64,000 nucleotides of DNA from Anaerolineae bacterium (GCA_022820665.1 JAJEFB010000014.1:84680-148679), one strand, 5' to 3'; counted from the stretch's first letter, positions 17,301 to 25,393 are shown. Numbers and translations: made by a program. The notes: generated by a model not told the origin, from the sequence alone.

Positions 17301-19014
17301 GAGTGCCAATGAGTACCTGTGACGAAAACTGTGATTGCTCACGTTCGCGGTCAATTGACGGGTTGGTAACGACGGCGATTGTCTCTTTGAAATAATCCGC
17401 CAAATTGACGCGCAGGTTGCTCAGGGCGGCTACAGGACCGTCCCAACCGAGACTGCCTATTTGCTCCTTTGCGTTTTCAGCCAGCGACGACATGACTTCA
17501 ACGTGGTAACGCTCCCAACCGAAGCCGGACATGACGGCGGCATTGACTTTGGCCGGTGAATCCGACCAGGGCAACTTCGCGGCAGTTTTGCGCGCTTCGG
17601 GGGCTTTCTCCAACACGGCTACCGGCGCCGACTCCATTTGTAACTGTCGGCCGCCGTCCGGTGTCGGGGGCATCGGGTAGTTGCCGCTTGGCGCTGTGAC
17701 GCCATTGCCTGAATCGGAAACCCAAATGTCCGAGCCGGGAAATCCGCCGGGCTTGCGGTCCCGATACTTGTTGTAGACGTATCGCTGAATAGCGGGATAG
17801 TCGAGAACCTGAATCGAATGACCGGTGTTGATCTCAAGAGCGATCTTCTCCCCAGGCGCCATTGGTTTGGGGCTGACAGACATGGAGTCCAGGGGATAAA
17901 CGCCGCGTTCCGACGAAACAAAATACTCTTTCTCGGTTTCCCCGAACCAGAGCGGACGCAATCCCAGCGCGTCAACGCTGAATACTGCCAGATTGCCCAA
18001 CCGAGAGGCGACAGCAGCCGGACCTTGAGCGAAGGGGCCAAATGATTGCCGGACTTCGTCGTACATATCGTGGATTTCCGGCGCGTCCTGAAGCAGATCG
18101 TGGCTGAATGGAGGGAAAATGTGTTCCATCGCTTCGATCAGGTCAAGGCCGTGGCGCATACACAATGCGTAGATAGTCCGGTCGACATCCTGGGAGTCCG
18201 ATCCGTTTTCCACCATCGGTATCTTCAGCATTTCCGATTCCAGCCGGAAACGGGAAATGGTATTGAATTCGCCATTGTGCCCAATCAGACAGAAGGGCTG
18301 CGCGCGCTCAAAAATGGGATTGGTGTTGGTGCTGTATCGCGCGTGTCCCATAGTCAGCGACGAGGCGTAGTCGGGGTCACGCAATTCCGGGTAGTAGCGT
18401 CGCAGAATCTCGATGGTGCCTTGTACTTTGTACACCACGCTGTGCGAGGAGAACGATGGAAAATGCACGCCAAGATCGGACTCCAGCTGGACTTGCAGTT
18501 CGAAAAGCGAGGCATCCAGTTCTGCGGATGGCACTTGACCGTTGATACCTGCGATCTGCCAAAAGACGGGTTCATTCTTTTCCGCATTCGGTCCCAGAAC
18601 CTGGGAATTCACCCGACTGCTGCGGTCGATCAAGATGTGCAAACCCGCTTCGCTGATATGGCGGCAGATCTGATCAATGATATTTTGTGATCGCGCCCGA
18701 TCGGTGGCGGGAATCATCACGTGGGCAACCCAGAAGTTGCGGTCAGTCGCCAATGAAGATCTTAGTCCGGCTTCGGCCAGCCACTTCGTCCAAAGCTGAC
18801 GAGGGATATCCGTCAATACGCCGACGCCATCGCCTTCGCCATTGATGTAACCGGTGCGATGACCCATGCGCGTCAATGCTTCTATTGTTCGTTTTACATT
18901 GCCGTGCGTGGCTTGCCCGCCTTTACGCACGGAACAAATGAGCGCGCAGGCGTCACGATGTTCGCGATCAATGCGATGAAGGTCGGCAAAGCTATCGTTC
19001 TGGGAAAGAGCCAT
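14323..19014 (-). CDS. gltB: Glutamate synthase large subunit
   Basis: A 1563-residue enzyme forming two glutamates from glutamine and 2-oxoglutarate. Domains: class II glutamine amidotransferase (23 to about 430), linker with insertions, central domain (about 500-790), FMN-binding synthase barrel (about 850-1210) and C-terminal GXGXG beta helix (about 1290-1530). The predicted catalytic Cys is C23 in HRDACALICS, after a 22-residue propeptide. The 3Fe-4S cluster Cys lie in GCTICRGCHDGTCHVGI. ATG 19014 has a perfect AGGAGG seven bases upstream. No small subunit (gltD) is nearby, so the electron donor is a ferredoxin or a distant subunit. Confidence 0.93.
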   Translation of the reverse strand: MALSQNDSFADLHRIDREHRDACALICSVRKGGQATHGNVKRTIEALTRMGHRTGYINGEGDGVGVLTDIPRQLWTKWLAEAGLRSSLATDRNFWVAHVMIPATDRARSQNIIDQICRHISEAGLHILIDRSSRVNSQVLGPNAEKNEPVFWQIAGINGQVPSAELDASLFELQVQLESDLGVHFPSFSSHSVVYKVQGTIEILRRYYPELRDPDYASSLTMGHARYSTNTNPIFERAQPFCLIGHNGEFNTISRFRLESEMLKIPMVENGSDSQDVDRTIYALCMRHGLDLIEAMEHIFPPFSHDLLQDAPEIHDMYDEVRQSFGPFAQGPAAVASRLGNLAVFSVDALGLRPLWFGETEKEYFVSSERGVYPLDSMSVSPKPMAPGEKIALEINTGHSIQVLDYPAIQRYVYNKYRDRKPGGFPGSDIWVSDSGNGVTAPSGNYPMPPTPDGGRQLQMESAPVAVLEKAPEARKTAAKLPWSDSPAKVNAAVMSGFGWERYHVEVMSSLAENAKEQIGSLGWDGPVAALSNLRVNLADYFKETIAVVTNPSIDREREQSQFSSQVLIGTRPEIALGRIDEATLIRLEIPLLLESIPDFEDTALIRDIASQYGTMMIEDLAEVFEDRVSYLSMGCPADTSIDQSIEMLQQRAVEDVLAGVQCIILDDNKVATGEQLFIDPLLATAAVDKALRLADQTPNLRRRVGLVVRSGALRDMHDLSICLSLGANAILPYAMYAVCLGTAPRGSKNPLTNDHIKTYLGNSLKAIHAALQKITSTVGCHELRGYGHSFSSIGLSKNLVNLLGTPNYFGSTGRGLTWTALMNDAEERAREFRGEARARLKNPERFYPKMWKKAEAVAHGELAFEEYTDTLMGLEDRMPVSIRHIMSLKESQTPLNPDDVDISIKGYDMPVLISAMSFGSQGELAYRAYFEAAHQLNIICMNGEGGEIHDLLGKYPRNRGQQVASGRFGVNIAFLNSADYIEIKIGQGAKPGEGGHLPGYKVTEQIAAVRSTTPGIGLISPSNNHDLYSIEDLAQLIDELKTANPHAKVSVKLPVVPGIGIIAVGVAKAGADIITITGYTGSTGAARAHALRHVGLPAEIGVWMAHRHLIHSGLRDDVEIWVDGGMKSGRDVIKMVCLGANRAGFATLAMVAVGCTICRGCHDGTCHVGITTHVKTKEEAEKRNFKAFRPFEERGSAESIVTMFDALGDDIRKWLAKMGVGNLQDIVGRADLLVQRSHHDRIDLTDLLRSVPGVQKSRAQPGGRRVTRPRNTVSKQITDIVAEYVSKGEYELTYDDEQVMAMDRALGTHLAGAIQRKSIPHGDRIRAINLSFSNSAIPGNGLAAFLDDPVNVLVEGGAQDGVGKCAVGSKISILKGLNHNGRRLDGSVGKSFAYGAQGGLFIVQGNADTRACIRMSGADVVFGGEITEPLQDGLGGLGARANLKGYAFEYMTSGRAVVLGDPGPWMCAGMTGGVVYQRVQPEMNLTIDAIRRRIAPGSVVEAQPLDDEGHQDVRELLNAYIRTLEENHQSQTAEPLYALLKRPEDHFVKIAPPVARNIVNES

Positions 19015-19427
19015 CTCATTTCCTCCTAACGACCGGTGTCGTCGCACAACAAAACAAGCGTCTTTGAGGACCTATCATAAATCCAATTCTGTAAAATTGT
19101 TGTTTGACTTTTGTCACTTTGCACATTATGTATATTGCATTATACCAGAATTGATCGGCGGCACTATTGCTAGAAATTATGGACAAACCCACCGTAGGCT
19201 TGGGCAAACTATACAAGGAGCGCAAGCAAAAACTTGTTATGGACAACCAGAAACTGGGGAGCCAGTGTCTTACAGAAGTACACCAATAAAATAATGCGAA
19301 AAAATCTCATTTGTAGCGAAACTTCTGGATCTAACCTAATCCCGCCGAATGCGCTCTCCCTCTCCATTACTTACTTGCACTTACAAAGATGAAGTTTGCG
19401 ACGGAAACGAGCTCATTTCTGAATGAA
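19015..19427. other. Intergenic region upstream of gltB
   Basis: A 413-base gap between two minus-strand genes. It holds the probable gltB promoter (19139-19147). The remainder up to 19427 is AT-richer than its neighbours and shows no coding potential or clear RNA structure. Confidence 0.5.
19139..19147 (-). promoter_or_regulatory. Candidate extended -10 promoter of gltB
   Basis: The minus strand reads TGGTATAAT, a perfect extended -10 (TGNTATAAT), about 125 bases upstream of the gltB start. The -35 region is weak, as is usual for extended -10 promoters. Confidence 0.45.
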
Positions 19428-21074
19428 TTAACTAAGAGCGAGCAATCGCCTGATGGTCAGCGCAAGGTGCAATGCCAGGCGCGTTTCCGGCCTATTCAGG
19501 TCAATACCGGCGATTTCGTTAATGCGATTCATGCGATAAAGCAGCGTGTTGCGATGAACGATAAGGGATTCCGCCGTTTGCGACAGATTCCCGTGGCAAT
19601 TGAAAAATGCCTCCAATGTCTTGATCAAGTCCGCATTTTGGCGCATGTCATAGTCCATTAAGGAGCCAAGCGTATCCTCGCAGAAGTCGCTAAGCTTGTC
19701 CCTGTCGGAGAGGCTCAGGATGAGTTGATATACGCCCAGGTCGCCTATATAGAGCGGCGAGTCGGTTTGCAGGCGCTCGGCCAACTCCATGGCTTGCACG
19801 GCGTCGCGGTAACTGCTGCGCCAGCCGTTGATATCCCTTGCGATCTGGCCCAAGCCAATGGCAATGCGGTATTGCGGATACTGACGGTTTAACTCTCTAC
19901 TGAAGGCATTGGACAGTTCCATACTTTGATCGACGGGATCGGTATAATCTGTCGCATGGAAGACGACGACTTGACCTTCTTTTTCTCTGGTCCAGACAAG
20001 CGCGGAACAATTGCGACTTGCGATGATGGTATTCACCGTAGTTTCCAAACGCCTAAGCGAGGGACGGCTTTCCCCCCGCCAAGACAAAACAAAGGCGATA
20101 TGTGTTTGCGTCATCTCGTGATTGAACCGCTCGCCCTGGCGCACCGCCTCCTGCTGACTAACATCGCCGAGCAACAGTCGATCAAGGAAGGTACCGCGCA
20201 GGCGCTTCTCTGTTTCATTTACCGCCTTCTGCTTTGCCATTTCCAAAGCGCAGGCGGCTGCGCCGTGCTCGCAAACCAACTGGTCAATTTCATCGAGATC
20301 GCCTTCGCGGCCGATGATAGACAAGTAACCGCGGCCAACGCCCTTGTTGATCACCGGCGCGACCAGGCGCGCAACGCCGGATATCGGCAGCGCTTGCATG
20401 AGCACTGGCGGATCAATCTCGACGACTCGGTGCCGATCGTGCAATTCGACCGGCAGATTGTCCTGCTTTTTCAAAAAGAACTCGATGTCATCCCAAATCT
20501 CAACGAATTCGGGCTGGATCTTATGAGAAAGCGGATGCAAGCGCTTGTCGTGAATGACGACGGCTTTCTTGGTCAAACGCGCCATGGCAGCGATTAATTC
20601 GTCCATTCCTTCGTTGCGCGAAGAAATCTGCGTCAATTGACGATAAATCTGGGTCGCGCGGCGTTCAACTTGCCCCTTGCGATTGACCAGCAGGCTGATA
20701 ATCGTCTTCTCGATTTCGCGAATGCGCACATTGCTGGTCACGTTCAAGACTGGAAGGTTGCGGGCTTTTGCCTCGGCCAGGGCGGAGGCGCTAACCGCGC
20801 CGCAAAACGCAACCGCGGAGGCTTGCACGCCGGCGCACCACTGAATCAGTTCGGTGTCTCCATGCGCCTTCGGCGGATTGTTAACCGGCGCTATCAAGAC
20901 AAGTTCGCGCATTTGCACTTGTTTGGAGGAAATGTCGTCTTCAGGATGGATTACCGTTGTCCATGTCACCGGGCGATCCAGCAGACCTTCGCCCGACAGA
21001 ATATACGTGCTCAACGGAAGCGCCAGCTTGCGAACTTCTTCTACCGTGATCTCTTGCGCGCTAGGTCTGCTCAT
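19428..21074 (-). CDS. PucR/CdaR family transcriptional regulator
   Basis: A 548-residue relative of the regulator on the other side of gltB. It has an N-terminal PucR-like domain (ITVEEVRKLALPLSTYILSGEGLLDRPVTW, here split: residues about 9-130), a central CdaR-like region (about 280-430) and a C-terminal HTH_30 (LSQTAESLIVHRNTLLYRMNR). The ATG at 21074 follows GGAAGG with a four-base spacer. It is 36 bases downstream of a small membrane protein gene and probably co-transcribed with it. Lying directly upstream of gltB on the same strand, it is a natural candidate regulator of gltB, but no binding site is visible. Confidence 0.82.
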   Translation of the reverse strand: MSRPSAQEITVEEVRKLALPLSTYILSGEGLLDRPVTWTTVIHPEDDISSKQVQMRELVLIAPVNNPPKAHGDTELIQWCAGVQASAVAFCGAVSASALAEAKARNLPVLNVTSNVRIREIEKTIISLLVNRKGQVERRATQIYRQLTQISSRNEGMDELIAAMARLTKKAVVIHDKRLHPLSHKIQPEFVEIWDDIEFFLKKQDNLPVELHDRHRVVEIDPPVLMQALPISGVARLVAPVINKGVGRGYLSIIGREGDLDEIDQLVCEHGAAACALEMAKQKAVNETEKRLRGTFLDRLLLGDVSQQEAVRQGERFNHEMTQTHIAFVLSWRGESRPSLRRLETTVNTIIASRNCSALVWTREKEGQVVVFHATDYTDPVDQSMELSNAFSRELNRQYPQYRIAIGLGQIARDINGWRSSYRDAVQAMELAERLQTDSPLYIGDLGVYQLILSLSDRDKLSDFCEDTLGSLMDYDMRQNADLIKTLEAFFNCHGNLSQTAESLIVHRNTLLYRMNRINEIAGIDLNRPETRLALHLALTIRRLLALS

Positions 21075-21110
21075 GATGCCTTCCAGTGCTGACAGAAAAC
21101 TCGATATTGC

Positions 21111-21461
21111 TTAAGTCTCATTGACAAAAATGCCCATCCCGATCACAAATACAGCCAGCAACACAACTGGGAACGTCATGTCCAATTCCGGTCGTTCCAG
21201 CAGGCTGTAAATTGCGATCCCAATACTTATTGTTCCAGCGACCCAGGTCGAAAAACTAACGCGCCATTTCTGCCGGTGCTGGTACATTCCAGAGGCGAGT
21301 AGCACGAGTCCGGCAAAAAAGGGTGCCAGCGCGTTGTGCAGCGTCAGCCAGTCTGGTAGGATGCCAGGGATGACCAAAACACCGACCAATCCAAACCAGG
21401 TTAGGCGCTCTATCCGCAATTCTGCGCTGGTCTTCGCCAGAACAGGTTCTTCTGTAGCCAT
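21111..21461 (-). CDS. Small integral membrane protein, unknown function
   Basis: A 116-residue protein with about four hydrophobic segments (WFGLVGVLVIPGILPDWL, APFFAGLVLLASGMY, STWVAGTISIGIAIYSLL, PVVLLAVFVIGMGIF) after a short charged start. The ATG at 21461 is preferred (AAGG six bases upstream); a longer frame extends to 21515. It precedes the PucR gene in an apparent operon. I do not recognise a family. Confidence 0.6.
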   Translation of the reverse strand: MATEEPVLAKTSAELRIERLTWFGLVGVLVIPGILPDWLTLHNALAPFFAGLVLLASGMYQHRQKWRVSFSTWVAGTISIGIAIYSLLERPELDMTFPVVLLAVFVIGMGIFVNET

Positions 21462-21529
21462 GACAAGCCTTGAACCCCATGCTACGACGGTTTGCATATT
21501 GGCGACGGGCGCCACTGTGCTTAAGTTGA

Positions 21530-21558
21530 ATTATATAGTATCTACAAAGGCTTGTACA
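21530..21558 (-). promoter_or_regulatory. Candidate promoter of the membrane protein-PucR operon
   Basis: On the minus strand TATAAT (21530-21535) stands 17 bases from TGTACA (21553-21558), a four-of-six match to TTGACA. The start codon is about 70 bases downstream. Confidence 0.4.
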
Positions 21559-21568
21559 TATTGCCCAT

Positions 21569-21821
21569 ATAAGGCTTGTCCGCTACTGGCTCATGCAACC
21601 GCGCTTTTTCTACCCCATCCCCCGGCCCCTTCCCCAAAGCATCAGGGAAGGGGAGCAAATATAGCGCGAACTCGCTTGAAATCGGCAGCTATCGACACTT
21701 GCAACATCAGAATACTCGCGTTGATACAACGTCGAAACTAGCTTCCCCCCATTGCTATGGGGGGATTGAGGGGGGTAGACCAAAGGCGGATGCGAATCAA
21801 TTAGTAGCGGACAAGCCTTAT
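21569..21821. repeat. 253-bp unit bounded by perfect 19-bp inverted repeats (MITE-like)
   Basis: Bases 21569-21587 (ATAAGGCTTGTCCGCTACT) and 21803-21821 are exact reverse complements. The enclosed DNA has no gene but contains a GC-rich palindromic element (21612-21776). Terminal inverted repeats around a short non-coding core are typical of MITEs, but no flanking target-site duplication is obvious. The unit lies between two minus-strand operons, in a 468-base gap (21462-21929). Confidence 0.65.
21612..21776 (-). repeat. GC-rich palindromic dispersed element, copy 1
   Basis: Read on the minus strand it begins ACCCCCCTCAATCCCCCCAT, has a hairpin CCCCCCATAGCAATGGGGGG, then about 95 bases of unrelated sequence, a CCCCTTCCC...GGGGAAGGGG hairpin and ends GGGGGATGGGGT. 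The order and end sequences match the element at 63899-64000, which has a much shorter middle. Confidence 0.7.
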
Positions 21822-21929
21822 AATGGCGCTTCGACAAGGAATCAGTAAAGCGTTCCTACTCTATGGAAGCGCTGGAGGACTATCTTGCTATTGCCTGGCA
21901 GGCGGGTAAGTCGCCGGACTGCGAGCCGC

Positions 21930-22352
21930 TTAACGCGTCTTCTCGCGCATGAGTTTGCTGTACATGCCGATCCAGTCGCTTGGATCGCGCGTAAGCCTGT
22001 TGATCTTGATATCGGAAAAATGCGGGAAAAGCTTGACCACGGCTTCCGGGATCTGTTCCCAATTGTCGCTTCTGACCAGTTTTTCCAAGGAAGTCGATGA
22101 AAGTGAACACCACCACCATTTTTGCTGGAAGTCATCGGCTTTTTTCCAATAGCCGCGTTTCTCCCAGGCGACGGCCGATTCCTCAACCGTAGCCTCAATA
22201 GCCCGCAAACTGAAAATGACTGCGGCTACCATATCCTTGGAACTGTCATCTATCATTGTCTTTTGCCCAAGATGCCGCAGGATCTCGGCGATGGTTCTCA
22301 TGTGCGCGTTGCGGCGTTTGCCAGGACTGTTTGTGTTAATCACCCGCGCCAT
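21930..22352 (-). CDS. Hypothetical protein, third gene of an unknown cluster
   Basis: A 140-residue protein with no signal peptide or membrane segment. It is rich in helices (TIAEILRHLGQKTMIDDSSKDMVAAVIFSL) and has a striking aromatic run, QQKWWWCSLSSTSLEKL. The C-terminal part (EAVVKLFPHFSDIKINRLTRDPSDWIGMYSKL) reads as helical. It starts three bases after the stop of the previous gene, so it is almost certainly in one operon with the two upstream genes. I do not recognise the family. Confidence 0.55.
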   Translation of the reverse strand: MARVINTNSPGKRRNAHMRTIAEILRHLGQKTMIDDSSKDMVAAVIFSLRAIEATVEESAVAWEKRGYWKKADDFQQKWWWCSLSSTSLEKLVRSDNWEQIPEAVVKLFPHFSDIKINRLTRDPSDWIGMYSKLMREKTR

Positions 22353-22355
22353 GGA

Positions 22356-22790
22356 CTATTCTCCGGCTGCCGGGTGATGGGGGCGGATACCGCGGTAGAT
22401 GCGCACGCCGCCGATGGTCTTGAGTATCGTGGCGGCATCCCTGCCGGTGATTTCCGCTAGTTCGAGCGGATTCAGGGGTTGATTGCCATTGACGAGCAGG
22501 GCGCGAAAAACGCTATCAATGAGGCCAATGTGCTCGCTAATGAAATCCTCCCTTTGCGATGACTCCCGGATCGCCAACCCCAATGTATCCAACTGGAAAA
22601 CTTCTCCGGTTTGCGGGTCGACGTAATCAAAGGACTCGTGCAAGTCTTGCTGCTCAAGCTGTGTTTGTTGCTCGCGCGTCAGGTGCGTAAGCAGATAAAT
22701 ATGTAAATCGTCTCGACTTGACTCCCACCAACCATAGTCAATACGAAACTTGGTCTTTATGCTGGGCTTGATCAGGTAGTTGAGAGACAT
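22356..22790 (-). CDS. Hypothetical protein with possible C-terminal winged helix, second gene of the cluster
   Basis: About 144 residues from ATG 22790 (MSLNYLIKPS). An in-frame ATG at 22847 gives 163 residues but overlaps the upstream gene by 41 bases; neither has a clear ribosome binding site. The N-terminal half is acidic and mixed alpha/beta. The C-terminal 60 residues (NPLELAEITGRDAATILKTIGGVRIYRGIRP) look like a small helix-turn-helix ending in a beta wing. The operon position suggests a protein partner of the 527-residue gene. Function unknown. Confidence 0.55.
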   Translation of the reverse strand: MSLNYLIKPSIKTKFRIDYGWWESSRDDLHIYLLTHLTREQQTQLEQQDLHESFDYVDPQTGEVFQLDTLGLAIRESSQREDFISEHIGLIDSVFRALLVNGNQPLNPLELAEITGRDAATILKTIGGVRIYRGIRPHHPAAGE

Positions 22791-22806
22791 CTGGATGGCT
22801 TTCGGA

Positions 22807-24390
22807 TCACTCGCTGAGTTTCCAGTAGTTGCCGCCGACATACTCAAATTCGGGATTAGCGACGAGCGTGGCGCAAATGGGACCCGGCGGACAGCGGCGC
22901 AGAATGTTTATCGTGCTGTAAAGCACCTTGGCGTGTACCGACTTTTGCGGGTTCTGTTTGCTTAATTCGGAAATCAGACTGCGCAACAGCTTCGCAAGCG
23001 GCACCTGCTTGTTTTGCACATCTTTGCCCAGGCGATCGACTTCGGAAAGCACGTTGACGCCAACAATAATCATGTCATCGTAATCGGCGCCGATAGCGCG
23101 CTTTGCCGTGCCGAAATGAAGTTGGTCCTTCTCTGTGCTTTCGACCACGGGAATCCATTCTGTACGCGGACGATAATTGTCAAACTCAATTTCGAACCGA
23201 CTGGGGTCCCCGGTCCGGTTTAGATAAACGTAAGCGCCGACGGGCAGATGGTGCTTCTGATAAAGCGCGGCCAAGCCATAAACATATTTGAATCTATGCA
23301 CAACCCAGCAGGGGTATTCCTCTTTATCCAGGGTGTCAACGATCGTGATCGCGATGCGCGGTGTCTTGGCATCCGGGAAGACATGCTTGGTTTCCGAATT
23401 GATGGGCAGTGTGCCTACACGTCGATGCGGATATGTCAAAGTAATGCTGACCTCATCGTCGGGTGGCGCGGATTTCAAGGGCGAATGCTCGTCGTCCAAA
23501 TCATACTCCAGTTGCAGCATTTCGTTCTTGAGCAGAGTCCGATCATACTCGACCAGCAGGTACTGCAGAATCTTGGGTACCTGCCGCACCATCCGGGGCA
23601 GCAGGCGGGTCAAATGCCAAAGTATGACGCCGGCGGGTCCCACTTCGTCAAATCGGTCATCCTGGTTCATGGCGTAATTCAAGGAAAAGACTTGCAAGGG
23701 TTTCGGTGAATCCCCCAGTCCGCCAATCTGTTCCAGGATTTCATCGGGACCCAAAGGGCCTCCCCCGTGCATGTCCAGGACCGCTTCCGACAAGTGCATG
23801 TGCCCGATGTCAACCTCTAGCATCAGTTCGCGCACGAACCAGGTTCCCGCGATCCGCACAAGATCGGGATTCTTTTCCAAAGCGTCATTCACTTGTTGGA
23901 TAATCGTCACTTCCGGGGCATTGACAATGTCTTCTACAGTGAATTCGCTCTGTGAATGACCGGGGTGATGGTTGTTGTCGGGCTCGTTGAGGGGGTGTTC
24001 CCCGCTGTACTCCGTGGCGAATTCACGCGGTGGCGCATCCGGCGAGGAAGCCGCGTCGTCAAATGCGACTGACGCAACTTTGAATGAGTCCACATTGTTG
24101 TTCTTGCCGTCTCGCAATCCGACAACGGTGGCAGTACGGTAGTTCATTTGCGAGAAGGTTAAACGATCTCCCACTGCGAAGCTTCCGCAAGGTTGGTACA
24201 CCTTGGTACCCTGATATTGCTGCTCAAGCTGACGTTTGATATTTTCTTCGCGCTGTTTGATTATCGCAGTGGCAAGCTCTACGCTGGACAAGGGCATCTC
24301 TTTTTCCAGCAGGAGGTTGGTGATGCTATCTATGTCTTCAGCACCGATTGAGAAGCTGTACGCCCAATGTTGTGCCGGTAACAAGGTCAT
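22807..24390 (-). CDS. Large protein with winged-helix-like ends, first gene of an unknown cluster
   Basis: A 527-residue soluble protein. The N-terminal 90 residues (LLLEKEMPLSSVELATAIIK, then KVYQPCGSFAVGDRLTFSQM) look like a HARE-type winged helix followed by a small beta domain. A second similar unit may lie at about 170-230 (VNDALEKNPDLVRIAGTWFV). The middle (about 330-420) has beta segments with HRRVGTLPINSE and WVVHRFKYVYGL. The C-terminus (ALVANPEFEYVGGNYWKLSE-like, residues about 508-527) matches the final strand of winged-helix domains. This suggests a DNA- or transcription-associated protein; family and function are unidentified. Confidence 0.55.
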   Translation of the reverse strand: MTLLPAQHWAYSFSIGAEDIDSITNLLLEKEMPLSSVELATAIIKQREENIKRQLEQQYQGTKVYQPCGSFAVGDRLTFSQMNYRTATVVGLRDGKNNNVDSFKVASVAFDDAASSPDAPPREFATEYSGEHPLNEPDNNHHPGHSQSEFTVEDIVNAPEVTIIQQVNDALEKNPDLVRIAGTWFVRELMLEVDIGHMHLSEAVLDMHGGGPLGPDEILEQIGGLGDSPKPLQVFSLNYAMNQDDRFDEVGPAGVILWHLTRLLPRMVRQVPKILQYLLVEYDRTLLKNEMLQLEYDLDDEHSPLKSAPPDDEVSITLTYPHRRVGTLPINSETKHVFPDAKTPRIAITIVDTLDKEEYPCWVVHRFKYVYGLAALYQKHHLPVGAYVYLNRTGDPSRFEIEFDNYRPRTEWIPVVESTEKDQLHFGTAKRAIGADYDDMIIVGVNVLSEVDRLGKDVQNKQVPLAKLLRSLISELSKQNPQKSVHAKVLYSTINILRRCPPGPICATLVANPEFEYVGGNYWKLSE

Positions 24391-24699
24391 CGGCCTCCTA
24401 ATCTTTTTGCTGCCAGTCTAGTATCAAGCATAGAAACTGCCGGGGAGTTGCTGACAATCTCGATAACGTTGCAATCCTACTGTAAGCGGTCGCTTGTCGT
24501 CAAGCGCAACTTGTACCAATCTTGGCTCATGACCAGGAATTACGGGAGAATCGACCGAGTTGACTTCGTCCGGCGCGCCCGAGTTTAGCTCGGAGGATCA
24601 TTCCTTTACGGGATCCGATGCGAACGACAGTGTAATCGCATTAAAAACAACTGCCTTTCCATCCCCACCTTGAATCTTTCCCCGCAGGTCAGTATCGGC

Positions 24700-24735
24700 G
24701 GTCAGTGTCTACGCGACCTACGCGACCCTGCGCGG
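24700..24735 (+). repeat. Imperfect direct repeat, copy 1
   Basis: GGTCAGTGTCTACGCGACC followed by TACGCGACCCTGCGCGG. A similar block recurs 574 bases later at 25274, so the two bracket the central part of the gene-free region. Confidence 0.55.
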
Positions 24736-25066
24736 CTCCCCCAAAATCGCTTTTCGGCAATCTCGAAAATCGCGAACATTTGTTCTTCTTTTCTACTCAA
24801 AGTGGTGATATGCTCTCCCTATGGATCAATTATCGCAAGCCCTCAATCTCGCTCCCCAGCCGCTGACCTCCGCCTGGTCCCGCCTTCACCGCCAGACTCG
24901 AAAAAGTATCTCCCGAAAAAACAGACTGTATCTATACGGTGTCGATACACTTGCCAAAATTAGGGAGACAGCTAGAGGCGTTTCAGAGGCATGTCAGGGG
25001 CGGAAGCCGACTTTATGGCGGCGGACGCGCCGGAAAACCAAATTCATACCGTCAGCCGCCTGCCTT

Positions 25067-25134
25067 TTGTCCGTTTCAGCCACAAAACCGCATCTATTGT
25101 CCGAAAAATATATTTTATTGTCCGAAACGGACAA
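25067..25134. promoter_or_regulatory. Cluster of TTGTCCG sites with a palindrome
   Basis: TTGTCCG occurs at 25067, 25097 and 25118, and inverted as CGGACAA at 25128. The last two form the palindrome TTGTCCG-AAA-CGGACAA. Site starts are spaced 30 and 21 bases, near whole helical turns, and the DNA between is AT-rich. This is typical of operator arrays or origin iterons; the bound protein is unknown. Confidence 0.5.
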
Positions 25135-25273
25135 AGTCGAACAAAAAAATAAACCGAAAACAAATGCTCGCCGAGAGTGGCTTCATTCTGACTGCACGAT
25201 AACTTCGCTGGCAAACATAAAACTTTGTGTCGGCGGCTTAGCGCTGTCGACGCGACCGACGTTCAGTGTCGAC

Positions 25274-25307
25274 GGTCTGTGTTTACGCGACCTGCGCGAC
25301 CCTCGCT
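25274..25307 (+). repeat. Imperfect direct repeat, copy 2
   Basis: GGTCTGTGTTTACGCGACC followed by TGCGCGACCCTCGCTG, similar to the block at 24700-24735. Confidence 0.55.
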
Positions 25308-25364
25308 GTACCCGGGGCTAAGAAGTAATTTGACGCGATTGCCCTGATGTGAACGAGGCGACTG

Positions 25365-25393
25365 TTGACCTAAAATTCTTGCTCGACTATACT
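25365..25393 (+). promoter_or_regulatory. Promoter of the rpmH operon
   Basis: TTGACC (25365-25370), exactly 17 bases, then TATACT (25388-25393), 44 bases before the rpmH start. It is one of the best sigma-A type matches in the window. Confidence 0.75.

Noticed and set aside
21569..21821. CRISPR array or integron
   Set aside because: The repeats are a single inverted pair and palindromes, not regularly spaced direct repeats with spacers; no cas or integrase gene is near.
24821..25321. A 166-residue open frame on the plus strand in the gene-free kilobase
   Set aside because: No ribosome binding site, atypical composition (many Arg, Lys, Ser), no recognisable domain, and it runs through the TTGTCCG cluster and the second direct repeat.
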